A stretch of 64,000 nt of DNA from assembly GCA_025531455.1 (NCBI GenBank), contig JAMYHL010000010.1, positions 1,240,001 to 1,304,000 on the forward strand. The letters are read 5' to 3'. The position numbers and the translations under genes are program-made. Position 1 is the first letter of the stretch. The number at the start of each line of letters is the position of its first letter. The notes beneath the pieces are model-generated. The model saw only the letters and a program-made list of their open reading frames with translations, had not been told where the DNA came from and searched no databases. This document shows positions 1 through 10,186 of the stretch, one piece after another. The DNA comes from Apiotrichum sp. Y4204 (Eukaryota; Basidiomycota; Tremellomycetes; Trichosporonales; Trichosporonaceae).

Positions 1-1109
1 GCGCGCTGCAGTTCAACCAGATGCTGCTCTTCACCGGGTCCATGGACGGCACGGTGCGGATGTGGAACTGGCGCAAGGGCGCCTGTATGCGTGTGTTCGA
101 GGGACACACCGACGGCGTCGTGGCCCTCAACTACAATGGCTACCTCCTTGCTTCGGGCAGCGCGGACAAGACCGTGTGTGTACGCAACTTCCGCACCGGG
201 GGCCGCTTCTTCCTCCGCGGCCACGACGACTGGGTCAACCAGGTTGTCCTGTGGGACGGCAAGTCGTCGCCCGGTGATCTGGACCCTACCGCACTTCCCC
301 GATTCAACAACGCGCGCGCCCGCACGCAAGGTTCGCCGGGGCTTGACACTGCACCCGGCGACGAAATCGACGTCGGTCAGATGCTCTTCTCCGCGTCGGA
401 CGACCTGACGATCAAGCTTTGGGACCTCACCACCGAGCAGTGCATCCGCACGTTTGCGGGCCACAAGGGCCAGATCCAGAGCTTGTGCCTGCTCATGGTC
501 GACCAGCCAGACGACGATGCGGACGAGGACGGCCGCGAGAGCCGCTTCACGTCTCCGACTGCGACTCTTGTTCCCGCCAACCAGGTCGCCGGCCACCTCG
601 CCGTCCCCTCGGCGGAGGCTGCGCCCGGCTTTGACCCCGTGCTGCACAACTCGCGCCGCGACGAGGTGATCACCCCGCGCGTGATCGTGCACTCTGACGA
701 CGAGGGCCGCGACTCGCGCCGCAAGAAGGAGCGTTCCCCGCACCGCGACGTCAAGTGTGCTGTGCTCGCGAGCGGCTCTCTCGACGGGACGGTCAAGCTG
801 TGGGACGTCGAGAGCGGACGCGAGAAGAACACGCTCTTCGGACACATTGAGGGCGTGTGGGCGACCGACATGGACGCGTTGCGCCTCGCGTCGGGCTCGC
901 ACGACCGCACGATCAAGGTCTGGGACCGCGAGTCGGGGCACTGCGTGCAGACCCTCGTCGGCCACCGCGGCGCAGTCACGAGCCTCCAGCTCTCGGACGA
1001 CATGATCGTCTCGGGATCGGACGACGGCGATATCATGGTGTGGAGCTTTGCGCCCCAGGCCCAAATCGGGCAGGCGCAGCAGGCGCAGGTGCAGCGCGTA
1101 GACGAGTAG
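1..1109 (+). CDS. MET30: F-box/WD40 repeat protein, Met30/sconB-like (5' partial)
   Basis: The frame is open from base 3 (ALQFNQ...) and ends with TAG at 1107-1109, so the gene begins before the window and its F-box is not seen. At least six WD40 blades are visible, with signatures such as LFTGSMDGTVRMWNW, LASGSADKTVCVRNF, LFSASDDLTIKLWDL, LASGSLDGTVKLWDV, LASGSHDRTIKVWD and a final IVSGSDDGDIMVWSF. Blade order and wording, including the WNW and LRGHDDWVN motifs, resemble the C-terminal propeller of Met30/sconB, the substrate receptor of an SCF ubiquitin ligase that controls sulfur metabolism and the cell cycle. A charged insert of about 100 residues (roughly residues 155-250) separates blades and is probably disordered. 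Another SCF WD40 receptor (Cdc4/Pop1 type) is possible because the N-terminus is missing. Confidence 0.8.
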   Translation, partial: ALQFNQMLLFTGSMDGTVRMWNWRKGACMRVFEGHTDGVVALNYNGYLLASGSADKTVCVRNFRTGGRFFLRGHDDWVNQVVLWDGKSSPGDLDPTALPRFNNARARTQGSPGLDTAPGDEIDVGQMLFSASDDLTIKLWDLTTEQCIRTFAGHKGQIQSLCLLMVDQPDDDADEDGRESRFTSPTATLVPANQVAGHLAVPSAEAAPGFDPVLHNSRRDEVITPRVIVHSDDEGRDSRRKKERSPHRDVKCAVLASGSLDGTVKLWDVESGREKNTLFGHIEGVWATDMDALRLASGSHDRTIKVWDRESGHCVQTLVGHRGAVTSLQLSDDMIVSGSDDGDIMVWSFAPQAQIGQAQQAQVQRVDE

Positions 1110-1722
1110 AGAGACCCCAACCCCACCCCCACATCATCCAACCAACCCCACCACATACGCATTATTCTTCATTCCTCATATCCTCATTCTCATTCCTCAT
1201 TGACCATACATTAGTTGTACATCACCTAGTCAATATCCCATGAATGTACCGTATCAAAGAACAAGAGTGTGACCTGTGACAGTAGTGGTGACTGATCGTG
1301 ACTGGCATGGCTGAATTCCGCGGCATGTCCGTTGATCTGTTACCATTGTGGGTCATTACGAGAGCACGAGATCACGAGCTCCACGAGCTACGAGACGCCC
1401 CCAAGTCACAACATGACAAGTCACGTCGAAAAAGGTCACGATCGAGCGGAAGCAAAAATGCGCGTTCGGTTGGGTTTCCCACAAAACGCGTCGCCACCAA
1501 GACGAGACGAGAGAGAGACGAGCAAGAAGAAGCGAGCACAACCCGCAACTCTCGACCAGTCTTTTGGGACCCACACAATATCAAGCTTAACATCAACACA
1601 ACACCCAACGCGACACAACACAACATCTAGTACCCAATACTCAACACCCCATCTTCCCCATCACCCATTACCTTTGACCCCGCCCCATCTTCCGCCCCAC
1701 CATCCCGCCCTGCACACGCGCG
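1110..1722. other. intergenic region between the WD40 gene and CKS1
   Basis: No convincing coding signal. It holds the 3' end of the WD40 transcript and the promoter and leader of CKS1; the last 150 bases are rich in CA, CCA and CAC, typical of a leader here. I see no clear TATA box. Confidence 0.5.
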
Positions 1723-2816
1723 ATGCCCCAGAAACATTCCCAGGCATCCCTCGAGGAGCTCGCGGAGCGGTACGTCGTATACAGGGATATAGGGATACGC
1801 TGACGCCAGGATCGTGTACTCTGAACGGTGTGAGTCGCGGCAAATCGAAGATGAGCGAAAGGGAGTGAGAGGGGGAAAGGAGATGGGGAAGGAGGGGGAG
1901 GAGAGAGGGGGCAAGGAGCGAGTGGGGAAGGGAGAATAAGGATGGGAGGGGAAGGAGATATGGAGAGCGGAGAGCGGCGAGCAGCGAGCAGCGAGCGGCG
2001 AGGAGCCTCGGATGTGGCGGTCTGCACGACGAGTGCGCATCGCGCGCCGGGAGTCCGTCTCCCGCTCTTCAGTGGCTTCATCTCCGGATATTCGCGCGCT
2101 GCGCCCGCGCGTCGCGTCGCGTCCTGTCTCGCCCCGCCTCGCGTTCTCGACACCGGACACCGGTATCTCCTCGCTTCCAGATGCGCGACGCGCACACCAA
2201 AGCGGACGCGACGCCGGGCCTGGACGGGGGAAGCGCGCGAGTTGAATCGGTGCGGGATGCACTTTGCCCCTCCCTGCGATGGGGAGCGGCGATAGGACGC
2301 GACAGGCGGCCGGTTCCAAGCTCCAAGTGTTGTGTCTTGCATGAGCATCGGACGTGCGGTCCGTGCGAATGATTCTGCATTGTTCCGCTGCCCCCGGAGA
2401 ACTCATACTGATCGCAGACTCGGACGACAACTTCGAGTACCGCCACGTGATCCTCCCGAAGCAGATGCTCAAGGTGCTGCCCAAGAGGTGCGCAGCGAGT
2501 GTGGTCGATTGCGCTGACGGGCAGCTTTTTCGCACAGGACGACTCTGGGCTGTTGAGAATTCTTGACGAGCACGAGTGGCGCGGGATCGGAATCACGCAG
2601 AGCCTGGGATGGCAGCACTTTGAAGTACATGGTGAGTGCTAGTGACGAATGACGAGTGACGAGTGAGACGACACCGCTGACGCCAGCCCCCGAGCCGCAC
2701 ATTTGTGAGTCCAGCTGACGAGATTACGATATTCCTAAGCTGACAACAGTGCTCTTCCGGCGCCCACTTCCCGTGAGTTATGACCCCATGTGCCCACTGA
2801 CGCGCAGGGCAACTAA
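1723..2816 (+). CDS. CKS1: Cyclin-dependent kinase regulatory subunit Cks1/Suc1
   Basis: Seven exons restore a 97-residue protein: 1723-1769, 1810-1829, 2418-2487, 2525-2631, 2687-2704, 2750-2772 and 2808-2816 (last codons and TAA). All introns are GT-AG and every junction keeps frame. The product carries the Cks hallmarks in order: [66 protein letters not shown]. The HxPEPHxLLFRR strand and the phosphate-binding Arg/Trp residues are intact. Cks1 binds Cdc28/Cdk1 and phosphorylated substrates and acts in the nucleus in cell-cycle progression. The family is usually 80-150 residues, so length fits. Odd points are internal exons of only 20, 18 and 23 nt and a long second intron (588 nt) containing imperfect GCGAGCA-type repeats. 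The extreme C-terminus (LPGN) depends on splicing the final 35-nt intron. Confidence 0.93.
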
Positions 2817-3543
2817 CCGCCTCGTTCCGGCCCCGCCGGTTCCTGTCCATCGCATCGTTCTTGAGAAGAACAGACCTAGCCACACGACCACAGAACAGAC
2901 CCCACCGACCCACGAACACTCGCACCTACCACCGACAGTCCCAATCCCCCGTCCCCAGTTCCCAATCCAGCTCCCAGCTCCCAGTTCCCGGCTCCGCCCG
3001 CCGCATTCCCATGCCATTCGCCCATTCCATCCAGCACCGCCCACAAGACCCAGACGAGTGCATGTACCCGTTCCGTAGCCCGGTAGATTTTGGTTATGTC
3101 ATGGTCTGGTGTCTGTTTTGGGAGAAATCATTGACATTGCGTGACATTGTGTGGCGCCGGAATGCGAATGATGGAGGCTGAACGGCTAGTGTCACGCAAG
3201 CGTGAAACAGAACTATTAAGCTGCAAAGGCACAAGTTTGACGCACAGTAGAGGCGCAGACAGATAACACATCTAACACGCACATGACACTCGTGTACGAT
3301 CCGCCGTCGCATGCCCAATTGTTGACTCTGCCGACCTTCAGGAATCACGCAGTCCTCCCGTCCTCCAGAACACGCTCTCCCAGCCGCACTCCATGCCCTA
3401 CTCCGCTCCAGGTCCATTCACAATGCCGCGCACACTCAAAACTAGAAGCTCATCCGATGCATCAGCCCCGCATATGGCGGGGACGACTCGTCCGAGCCGG
3501 GGTGTAGGGGAAGGGAAAGAGAAAGCACGCGGGAACGCAGCGC
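2817..3543. other. intergenic region, CKS1 and P2 3' ends
   Basis: Convergent 3' region between CKS1 (plus) and the ribosomal P2 gene (minus). Open frames here are proline/serine-rich with no recognisable domain and I see nothing else to annotate. Confidence 0.5.
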
Positions 3544-3945
3544 TTAGTCAAAGAGGCCGAAGCCCATGTCGTCGTCCGACTCCTCCTTCTCCTCCTCCTT
3601 GGCGGCCTCGGGGGCGGCCTCGGCGGCACCGCCGGCAGCGGCACCACCGGAAGCGGCGCCGGCAGCGGGGGCGGCACCGCCCGAGGGGACCGAGGCGAGC
3701 TTGGAGGTACCCTCAACGATGAGCTGTGGGTCAGTAAATACTCAAGAGAATTTTCTGAAGTTTCTTTTCGCTTTCGCTCCACATACCTCGTTGACGTCCT
3801 TGCCCTCAAGCTCGGAGATGAGCTTGTCGAGCTGGGCGGCGTCGGCCTCGATGCCAACGGTGGAGAGGAGCTCCTTGACGTCGGAAGCCGAGGGGGAGGC
3901 GTTGCCACCCTGCTGGAGGAGGAGGTAAGCGGCGAGGTGCTTCAT
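3544..3945 (-). CDS. RPP2: 60S acidic ribosomal protein P2
   Basis: Two exons, 3787-3945 and 3544-3723, separated by a 63-nt intron (GTATGT donor, CTGACCCACAG acceptor), give 112 residues. The N-terminus [14 protein letters not shown] is the P2 dimerisation helix; [15 protein letters not shown] follows; an Ala/Gly/Pro hinge leads to the universal acidic tail [13 protein letters not shown] before TAA. P2 pairs with P1 on uL10 to form the lateral stalk of the large ribosomal subunit, which recruits translational GTPases. The MK-x-LAAYLL start separates it from P1. Length is normal for the family (about 105-115). The coding strand is opposite to both neighbours. There is high confidence in both exons. 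Confidence 0.97.
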
Positions 3946-4847
3946 CTAAGGATGTTAGTTTTGCGGGATGGGCGGGGCGAACGGTGCGCGACGGAGGTTG
4001 GGATCGGGGTCGGGGTCGGGTCCGTAGGGAGGGAAGAGAGATAGACAAGTGCGCGGGATTGATGACTGTGGAGGATATTTCAAAAGTTGAGGAATTATTC
4101 TCCAGACCCATCGAATCCTCCGCAGCAAGCAGCCATGTCGCGGAATCATGCGCGCCGCGTCCACTCTGCCGTACACATGCCCTTCTCCATCTCCCCTCGC
4201 GGGCCCGAAGCGGTTCGAGACGCGATTCGGATCCGTGCCCGACTCGAGACTCCAAACTCAAGACCCCGATCCGCCCCTCTTGTCGCGATCACCGATGGGG
4301 ACGCACTTTGATATGGCGACGTAAACCGATTTAAGCCGGAAAGCAGGAATACGCTAGAGCCTGCGATCAGTATGCGTTCACTACCGCTTCGTGCTTGCTC
4401 GCTGTTGCAGCGTTGCAGTCTGGATACTCACCGATGGGTTGGTTGGAAGGAAAGAAACAACTCGCAACTCTGCAAAGTGCTGCTATCCCTCCGGCCCGCC
4501 ACACTCCGTCCCACACTGCACTCAACTACACTCACCCGCACCGCACGAGGGAATCATCCAGATGGAAGTGGAAAATTGGGCAGTGGGCGGGATTATGGCG
4601 GCGGAGTTTTGGGACATCGCTTTAGAAGATGTGGCGGCGGGGGCAATTGAACATCACTTCTGGGTACCTTGCGTTCTGCGGAGTTCATTTCATCTCCGTT
4701 GGTGGAGGTGATCCGCATCTGGATGGATCAACACGGTCATCCAAGGGCGAGCGAGACAATGTTGGGCAACAACAACAATAACAATCTCTACACCGTCACC
4801 ATCACCGTCGCATCGATAACAAACATTGACATTGACAAACAGCGGCA
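3946..4847. other. divergent intergenic region upstream of P2 and the 4848 gene
   Basis: Serves as the upstream region for the ribosomal P2 gene (minus) and the uncharacterised gene at 4848 (plus). A pyrimidine/purine-asymmetric stretch lies close to the P2 start (GGGGTCGGGGTCGGG around 4005-4020). Short frames present do not resemble proteins I know. Confidence 0.45.
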
Positions 4848-6796
4848 ATGGAGCCGCGTCTCCGCCGCCGCCCGCCATCTTCTCCAGCGCGGAGAGTGGA
4901 TCTCAACCCTGATCCGCGGACACGTCTCCTCGCGGAACTGACACCTTCAAGTCGATCAACTCGAGCCCACTCACTCTCCAAGCCTTACCAGCCCACCACC
5001 CCGTCGCCCTTCTCGCCGCCCTCGCTTCCCTCTCATGCACTCCGCCTCCCGCCGCTTCCGCCGACTACATCGACGATCCGGCATCTCCGCACTGTGCTCG
5101 AGGACACGCCGCCGCGCCTGCGCGCGCTCGAGGAGGGATGGCGCGGAGAACGGGCCAGGGTGCGGGACGAGGTGGCGCGCCTTGCTGGCAGGGTTGGGCG
5201 GGATGGGGAGAGAGTATATGAGCAGAATAAGGGAGGGAGGGAGATGAGGGCAAGAACGGAATCTGTTGGGGATAGCGATGACGACGGGCGAAATGTACGC
5301 CTTGGCGCACCGGTGCCGGGCGGGAGTCGACATCATGGTCGAGAAAGAGATCGGGATCGAGATCGAGGCGTGCCGCAGAGTCGAGATCAGAAGAGCAGAA
5401 ATGTGGTCGAGGAAGATCTTCGGCGCCCAAGTCACTGTTCCAAAGAACGCTTCATGGACGGCGACGGTCGAGCAACGAAACCGGACACAGGGAGAGGTGC
5501 CGCCAGCCGGGCCTATAACTCCGTTTCCCGTCCGCAAGCCTATGACCGACCGCGAGAGCGGCGCGCTCGCGAGCAAGAGCCTGACCCATCGCCTGCAGTC
5601 CCCCAGCCTCCTCGGTGCAAGCCCTCCCAAGCAATCCAGAATGCAGCCCGCCCCCTCTCGCGACACGCGTCAGACAAGCACAGGCCCCTCGACGGCACGC
5701 CTCTTCCAGCCCCCACGCCTGACCGCACGATCAGGTGGAAGGACACGGTCTCGACAAGCGTGTCCGTGTCGCACACGGCCGGCCTGCCGACGCCGCCGTC
5801 GAGTCCTTCGCCGGAGAAAGATGGGGAGAGAGCAGCACAGGAGGTGGATGTCGTGGATGTCTTCACGGGGGAGGTACCAAGTTTACCAATACCACGACCG
5901 TCCAGCCCGCAACCCCAGCTCCAACCTCAACCTCCACCTCCGAGCGGGAGATCCTCTGCGCCGCTCGCAATCGCGCCACACCCGCTTCCCCCGGGACGCA
6001 CCCGCCTGCGCTCAGGCGACGTCGTGACCGTCCACCCGCCCGAGGACGCAGTGGCGCTAACACTTGTCCTCGGCGCGAGCCGGAGCGTTGTACGTGTTCT
6101 ACGTGGCGGGGAACAGATGGAGTGTTGGGCTGGGCGGGGGAAGGACGGAGAGCCCCGACATGGTGACGACAAGAACAAACGACACGACCGACATGAACGA
6201 CATGAACGGAATGAACGACATGAACGGAATGAACGACATGACAATAAAGAATCTCCCAAGCTCAAGCTGTCCGACTCGTCTCAGCTCCGCACACTCGCGC
6301 TGGGGAGCCTCGATGCCGACGGGCGGCGCATCTGGGCGCGCGTCGCGGCCGACGTTGCCGCAGTCAAGCGCTTCCAGCCGCGGGTAAGTGGCCCCCGCTT
6401 TAGCTTTTCTGACGACAGGTCAAGCTGTACACGCCGCTCGGGGACGTGGTCGTGACGTGCGCGACGCCGCCGGACGTTGTCCTCACCTTCCAGCTGTACT
6501 CTAATTATGGCTCGCGAACGGACAAGACCACAAGCTCGGGTACGGAGACCCGCGTCCGGCTGCGGTACTCGCTCAGCGGGGGCGAGTACATTCTCGACAC
6601 GGCGCTGCGTGCGCGCGGCGAGACGTTCAAATCTAGGCGGACCGCGCGCCTCCTCCCGCCGTCAGCGGTGAAGGGTGACTATGCACCGCTCGGGATCGGG
6701 ACGACCGCGGAGTGGACGACCGCCGAGACCGAGGCGCTCCGCCGGCTGTGGGAGGTGCGCGCGCTGTGGCGCGGATATGTGCTTGCGCCCGAGTAA
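4848..6796 (+). CDS. uncharacterised basic, largely disordered protein
   Basis: I do not recognise this family. Two exons, 4848-6383 and 6419-6796, join in frame across a 35-nt intron (GTAAGT ... CTGACGACAG) to give 637 residues. Residues 1-460 are rich in Arg, Pro and Ser and look disordered; a short helical segment with coiled-coil potential lies around residues 80-120 (LRALEEGWRGERARVRDEV). At about residues 450-465 is a coding repeat of the type HERNERHERNERHD. The last 150 residues, spanning the splice junction, are the only ordered-looking part: RIWARVAADVAAVKRF, VKLYTPLGDVVVTC, VRLRYSLSGGEYILDTALR and a C-terminal helix ending in WRGYVLAPE. That block is the part to use in any homology search. 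The ATG at 4848 is the first of a continuously open frame, but a downstream start cannot be excluded. Confidence 0.75.
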
Positions 6797-7075
6797 CATG
6801 TTGTTGTATGGAATGCCTAGACGGAATGTACGATGTAGATGTGGTTGATGTAGATGGATCGGTGTAGATGCAGATGCACAAGCCTCGATGCGCCCGATGC
6901 TCGAAGCAGTGGCATTGTCCTGGAGGGTGCCAGGGTAACCTTGCACGGAATTATCCGGCGATACGACCTCGTGGCTCTCCCCTCACCTCGTCCTCTTTGC
7001 TCGTTTCCGATTTCGAGATTTCCTGACATTCTCTTATCGAACAACCACACAACCACCCACTCGTTCCCAAACACC

Positions 7076-8345
7076 ATGACGCTTCTCCGCCCCGCGCGCG
7101 CAACGCTGACCCGGGGCCTGAGCACGTCGGCACGGGCGAGCGCGCCGCCCCCCGCGCGGCGCGGCCGCAAGGACCTAGAGGAGACGTACGAGAATCCAGG
7201 CGGGCACGCGCCGGTGCTCGCGCCGCGGATCAGCGAGCTCACAAAGGCGGATCTACACACGCCCATTGTCTTCCGCACGCCCGTGCCCCGCTCTCCTGAC
7301 TTTCCGACCCGGTTCCCAGACGCCCCGGTCCACGAACACATCAACTACCCCCACCGCCTGTTTGCGCCTGTTTCCCCCTCCGAGATGCCCGAGGCGGCCG
7401 GCGAAAAACCCCCGCGCAATCCCTTCCGCCAGGCTGTTACGGGTATCTCGCAGCACTATCTCCGCAAAGCATCGTACTTTACCATTCACTCGAGCCGTGT
7501 CGCGAACATGACGACTGGTGGACGAGTGTGAGTCTGGGAGCTTGAGCAGCGGCTTGTTTTGTTGTCAGCTCGCTTCCCTTGATCTTGCAGACTTCTGACG
7601 ACAGGTACACGATCACCACGACGGAGATCGTCGGCATTCCCGAGCTCGGCCTCGTGGGCCTTGCGCGCGGCAAGGGCCCCGAGCCCGCCGACGCGACGGA
7701 CAAGGCGCGGGAGAAGGGTGAGTGCAGGCTGGAGTCATGGGCATGGGGGCAACGGAGACGGAGACGGAACCGGAGACGGAGACGGGCAAAGGCAGGCCAC
7801 AGGGAGAATGAGTGGCGGGCCGGGGGCGAATGCGCGCTGCGTGCCGAGTGCCGAGTGCACGTCTCGCTGCAACACTCTGCATTGCACTTCGTAAACTTCC
7901 AGACATTCACTAACGACAGCGATCCTCTCGATGGACTATGTCAACCGGTTCGAGGGCCGCACAGTGTGGGGCCAGGGCAAGGAGCTGGTCGGCAAGTGGG
8001 GCACGACGGTCGTGTCGATCCGCGCCCGCCCACCCGGTTTCGGCCTCCAGGTGCCCCTGGTCCTGCACCACCTCTTCACGGCGTGCGGTATCCAGGACGC
8101 GAGCGCGAGCATCGAGGGCTCGCGCCACCCCGTCAACGTCGCAAAGGCTGCGCTCCAGGTCCTCCACCCCGGCGTGAGTTTTCGTTCTCAAGTATCGACA
8201 ATACTAATGAATCCAGTTTGGTCCCCCGGGCCTTGGATCTGGAAAGGGCACGTCGGGCCGCCGCGAGGACAAGGGCGCGGGCATGCGCTCCGTCACCGAC
8301 CTCCAGCGCCAGCGCGGACGGTACGCCGTCGAGGTCACCCGCTAG
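7076..8345 (+). CDS. MRPS5: Mitochondrial small-subunit ribosomal protein uS5m
   Basis: Four exons (7076-7527, 7605-7717, 7920-8173, 8217-8345) encode 315 residues. The N-terminus [20 protein letters not shown] is Arg/Ser-rich without acidic residues, a typical matrix presequence. The S5 RNA-binding fold begins near residue 145 ([18 protein letters not shown]) and continues with VGLARGKGP; the C-terminal S5 domain reads [18 protein letters not shown] and [16 protein letters not shown], with [20 protein letters not shown], the motif shared with bacterial S5 and yeast Mrps5. The protein sits in the mitoribosomal small subunit and contributes to decoding accuracy. Length fits fungal uS5m. Start chosen at the ATG with a Kozak-like CACCATG just after a pyrimidine/CA-rich leader; an earlier in-frame codon exists but would break the presequence. 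Confidence 0.94.
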
Positions 8346-8665
8346 GCTGGAGAGCTGGCGCATATAGCATTCATTTCACGTCTCATGCACATGTTGGATA
8401 TCAGGTGGGAGAGGGGAAGGGGAAGGGAAAAAGCAAATGGGAATGGAAAATGGTCTGAGGGGAGATGATGGAAGCCAGCTGTTGCACTTCTCCGTGGTCA
8501 GTTCTGCAGATCAGTGGGACAAGAGAATGCTCCGGCTCTTCGGCCATTTCCACCTTGCACCGTCAAACTCCTTCGCCGTCGCCGCCGTATTAACAATCTA
8601 TGCAAAGGTAGTGCCACAACAGTACAAACGCGAATCATAATAATCATTAGCCACCGCTGATTGCA
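8346..8665. other. convergent 3' region, uS5m and UBC6
   Basis: Only 320 bases separate the stop codons of two converging genes. No gene seen. The sequence AATAATCATTAG near 8638-8650 lies where poly(A) signals would be expected. Confidence 0.4.
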
Positions 8666-10186
8666 CTAGTCGCGCACGGTGGAGAGGCGGCCGAGAACGG
8701 CAAGGACGACAATGGCGACAAGCCAGCGCCATGATGGCAGCCAACCACCGCCGTGTTGTCTCTGGAGCTGGGCGGGTGCTGGGATTATCGGATTTGCGTC
8801 AGTGTTGTTTGCTGTGGCGGGAATTGTTGCTGGTGGGGAGAGAGCAGGGCTCTGATTGCGGGTGGGGGCGGCGGTGCTCTGAGGTGTCGACTGGACGGAT
8901 GAAAGGGGCGAGTGTGGGCTGGAGGGAACGTGAGAGGAGCGCTTCAATTCTGCGGCCTCAATAGGGAAAACATCAGTGTCAGCAGCAAACCGCGATGCGG
9001 CCGTCAACATACCGAAGCGCCGGCCTGACCACCCATGTCAGGAAGGTCCGTCATCTGCTCCGTCGCGTACTTGGGGAAAATGTCCTGGCGGTTAGGAGAC
9101 TTTACGCGATGGGTCACAAACCTTGAACTTCTTGTTCTTGAGGTTGAACGCATGAGATGCAGCAGCGAGCTGACGCTTCTGCGCATCGGTCGTTTTGACT
9201 GCACCGGCGGTGATTCTGCCGTCAGCTTAGTTCCACATACAATGTAGCTTACTCGTCGCTGAGCATGAAGGACAGCAGGCCGGTGAGGATGGTTGCGACC
9301 GACCTAGGGTCAGCGAGTTCCAGTTAGACATTATAATACACACCATGCGGCATTCCAGCTAGACGTCAGGTCAGTATCAATAACAATAACAGCATTCGAT
9401 CAACATACGTGTTGGGGTGGCTTGGGCGTCAGTGCTGTGACACAGGTTTCAGACGATGCCGCGTTCGCGTACGCGGGTACTCACTACGAGGTCATGCTCA
9501 TGCAGATCTTCACGCCAGGCTCAAAGCGGCCCGAGGGCGTGAACATCTTGACATCAGGAGGCTTGAACGCTGCGGATCAGTGATGCGCGCCTCGCGGCCG
9601 AGTCACTCACGGTAGTCGCTGGGGAACCAGATGAGGCCATGGTACTCGCCGCCAGCGTATGGTGAGTCAGGCGGTCCGCGCTGTGTGTGAGTGGGATGGA
9701 CCTGCGCCGCAGGCGGGACGGCCTCAAGGAGGTGGGCTTACAATAATGAAGTGCCCTGCAGCGTCAGTACGGAATTCTCCTGTTCTGCTCAGTGTCAACT
9801 CACAGTCGAGGATGTTCTTCTCCTCGGGGACAGCCCAGATAAACGGGGGCGGGCTCTTCTGCATCGAGAGGTACTCCTGCTGGGTTAGTGGTCGTGCACA
9901 GACACGGTGCGGGCGAGCGGGCGCCGTCCAGTGAAATTGGATGTGTGGCTTGCGCTTGTGGGAGAAGGCAGTAGCCCAAGCCCATGCATGCGCGACGGAG
10001 GCAGCGCGCCGGGCGTCGGGTATTGTTCAAGGCCCGACTGTTGCCCAGCGAGGGCTCACCTTTTGGAGCTGTGGTGTGAGCATGATGCATGTAAACAGCA
10101 CAAGGGCACGGCAAACGGGCACAAAATGACCACGTTGCCACCCAACAGCAGCGACGTACCCTCTTTTGGGCGACTTTGGATGCCAT
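8666..10186 (-). CDS. UBC6: Tail-anchored ubiquitin-conjugating enzyme E2, Ubc6/UBE2J-like
   Basis: Twelve exons rebuild a 270-residue protein (10160-10186, 10060-10068, 9804-9876, 9742-9755, 9611-9680, 9485-9569, 9409-9420, 9344-9358, 9253-9303, 9122-9215, 9013-9084, 8666-8956). The product reads MASKVAQKRLQKEYLSMQKS then [49 protein letters not shown], the active-site segment ICMSMTSYHPNTWNAAW with catalytic Cys, and SVATILTGLLSFMLSDE. A Ser/Pro/Thr-rich linker leads to a C-terminal membrane anchor (WRWLVAIVVLAVLGRL) with a short lumenal tail. This is the Ubc6 layout: an ER-anchored E2 with its catalytic domain in the cytosol, partner of Doa10 in ER-associated degradation. Length matches yeast Ubc6 (250). 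Four exons of 9, 14, 12 and 15 nt are exceptional. Each is supported by frame, by GT/AG borders and by strict agreement with the family. Confidence 0.93.
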
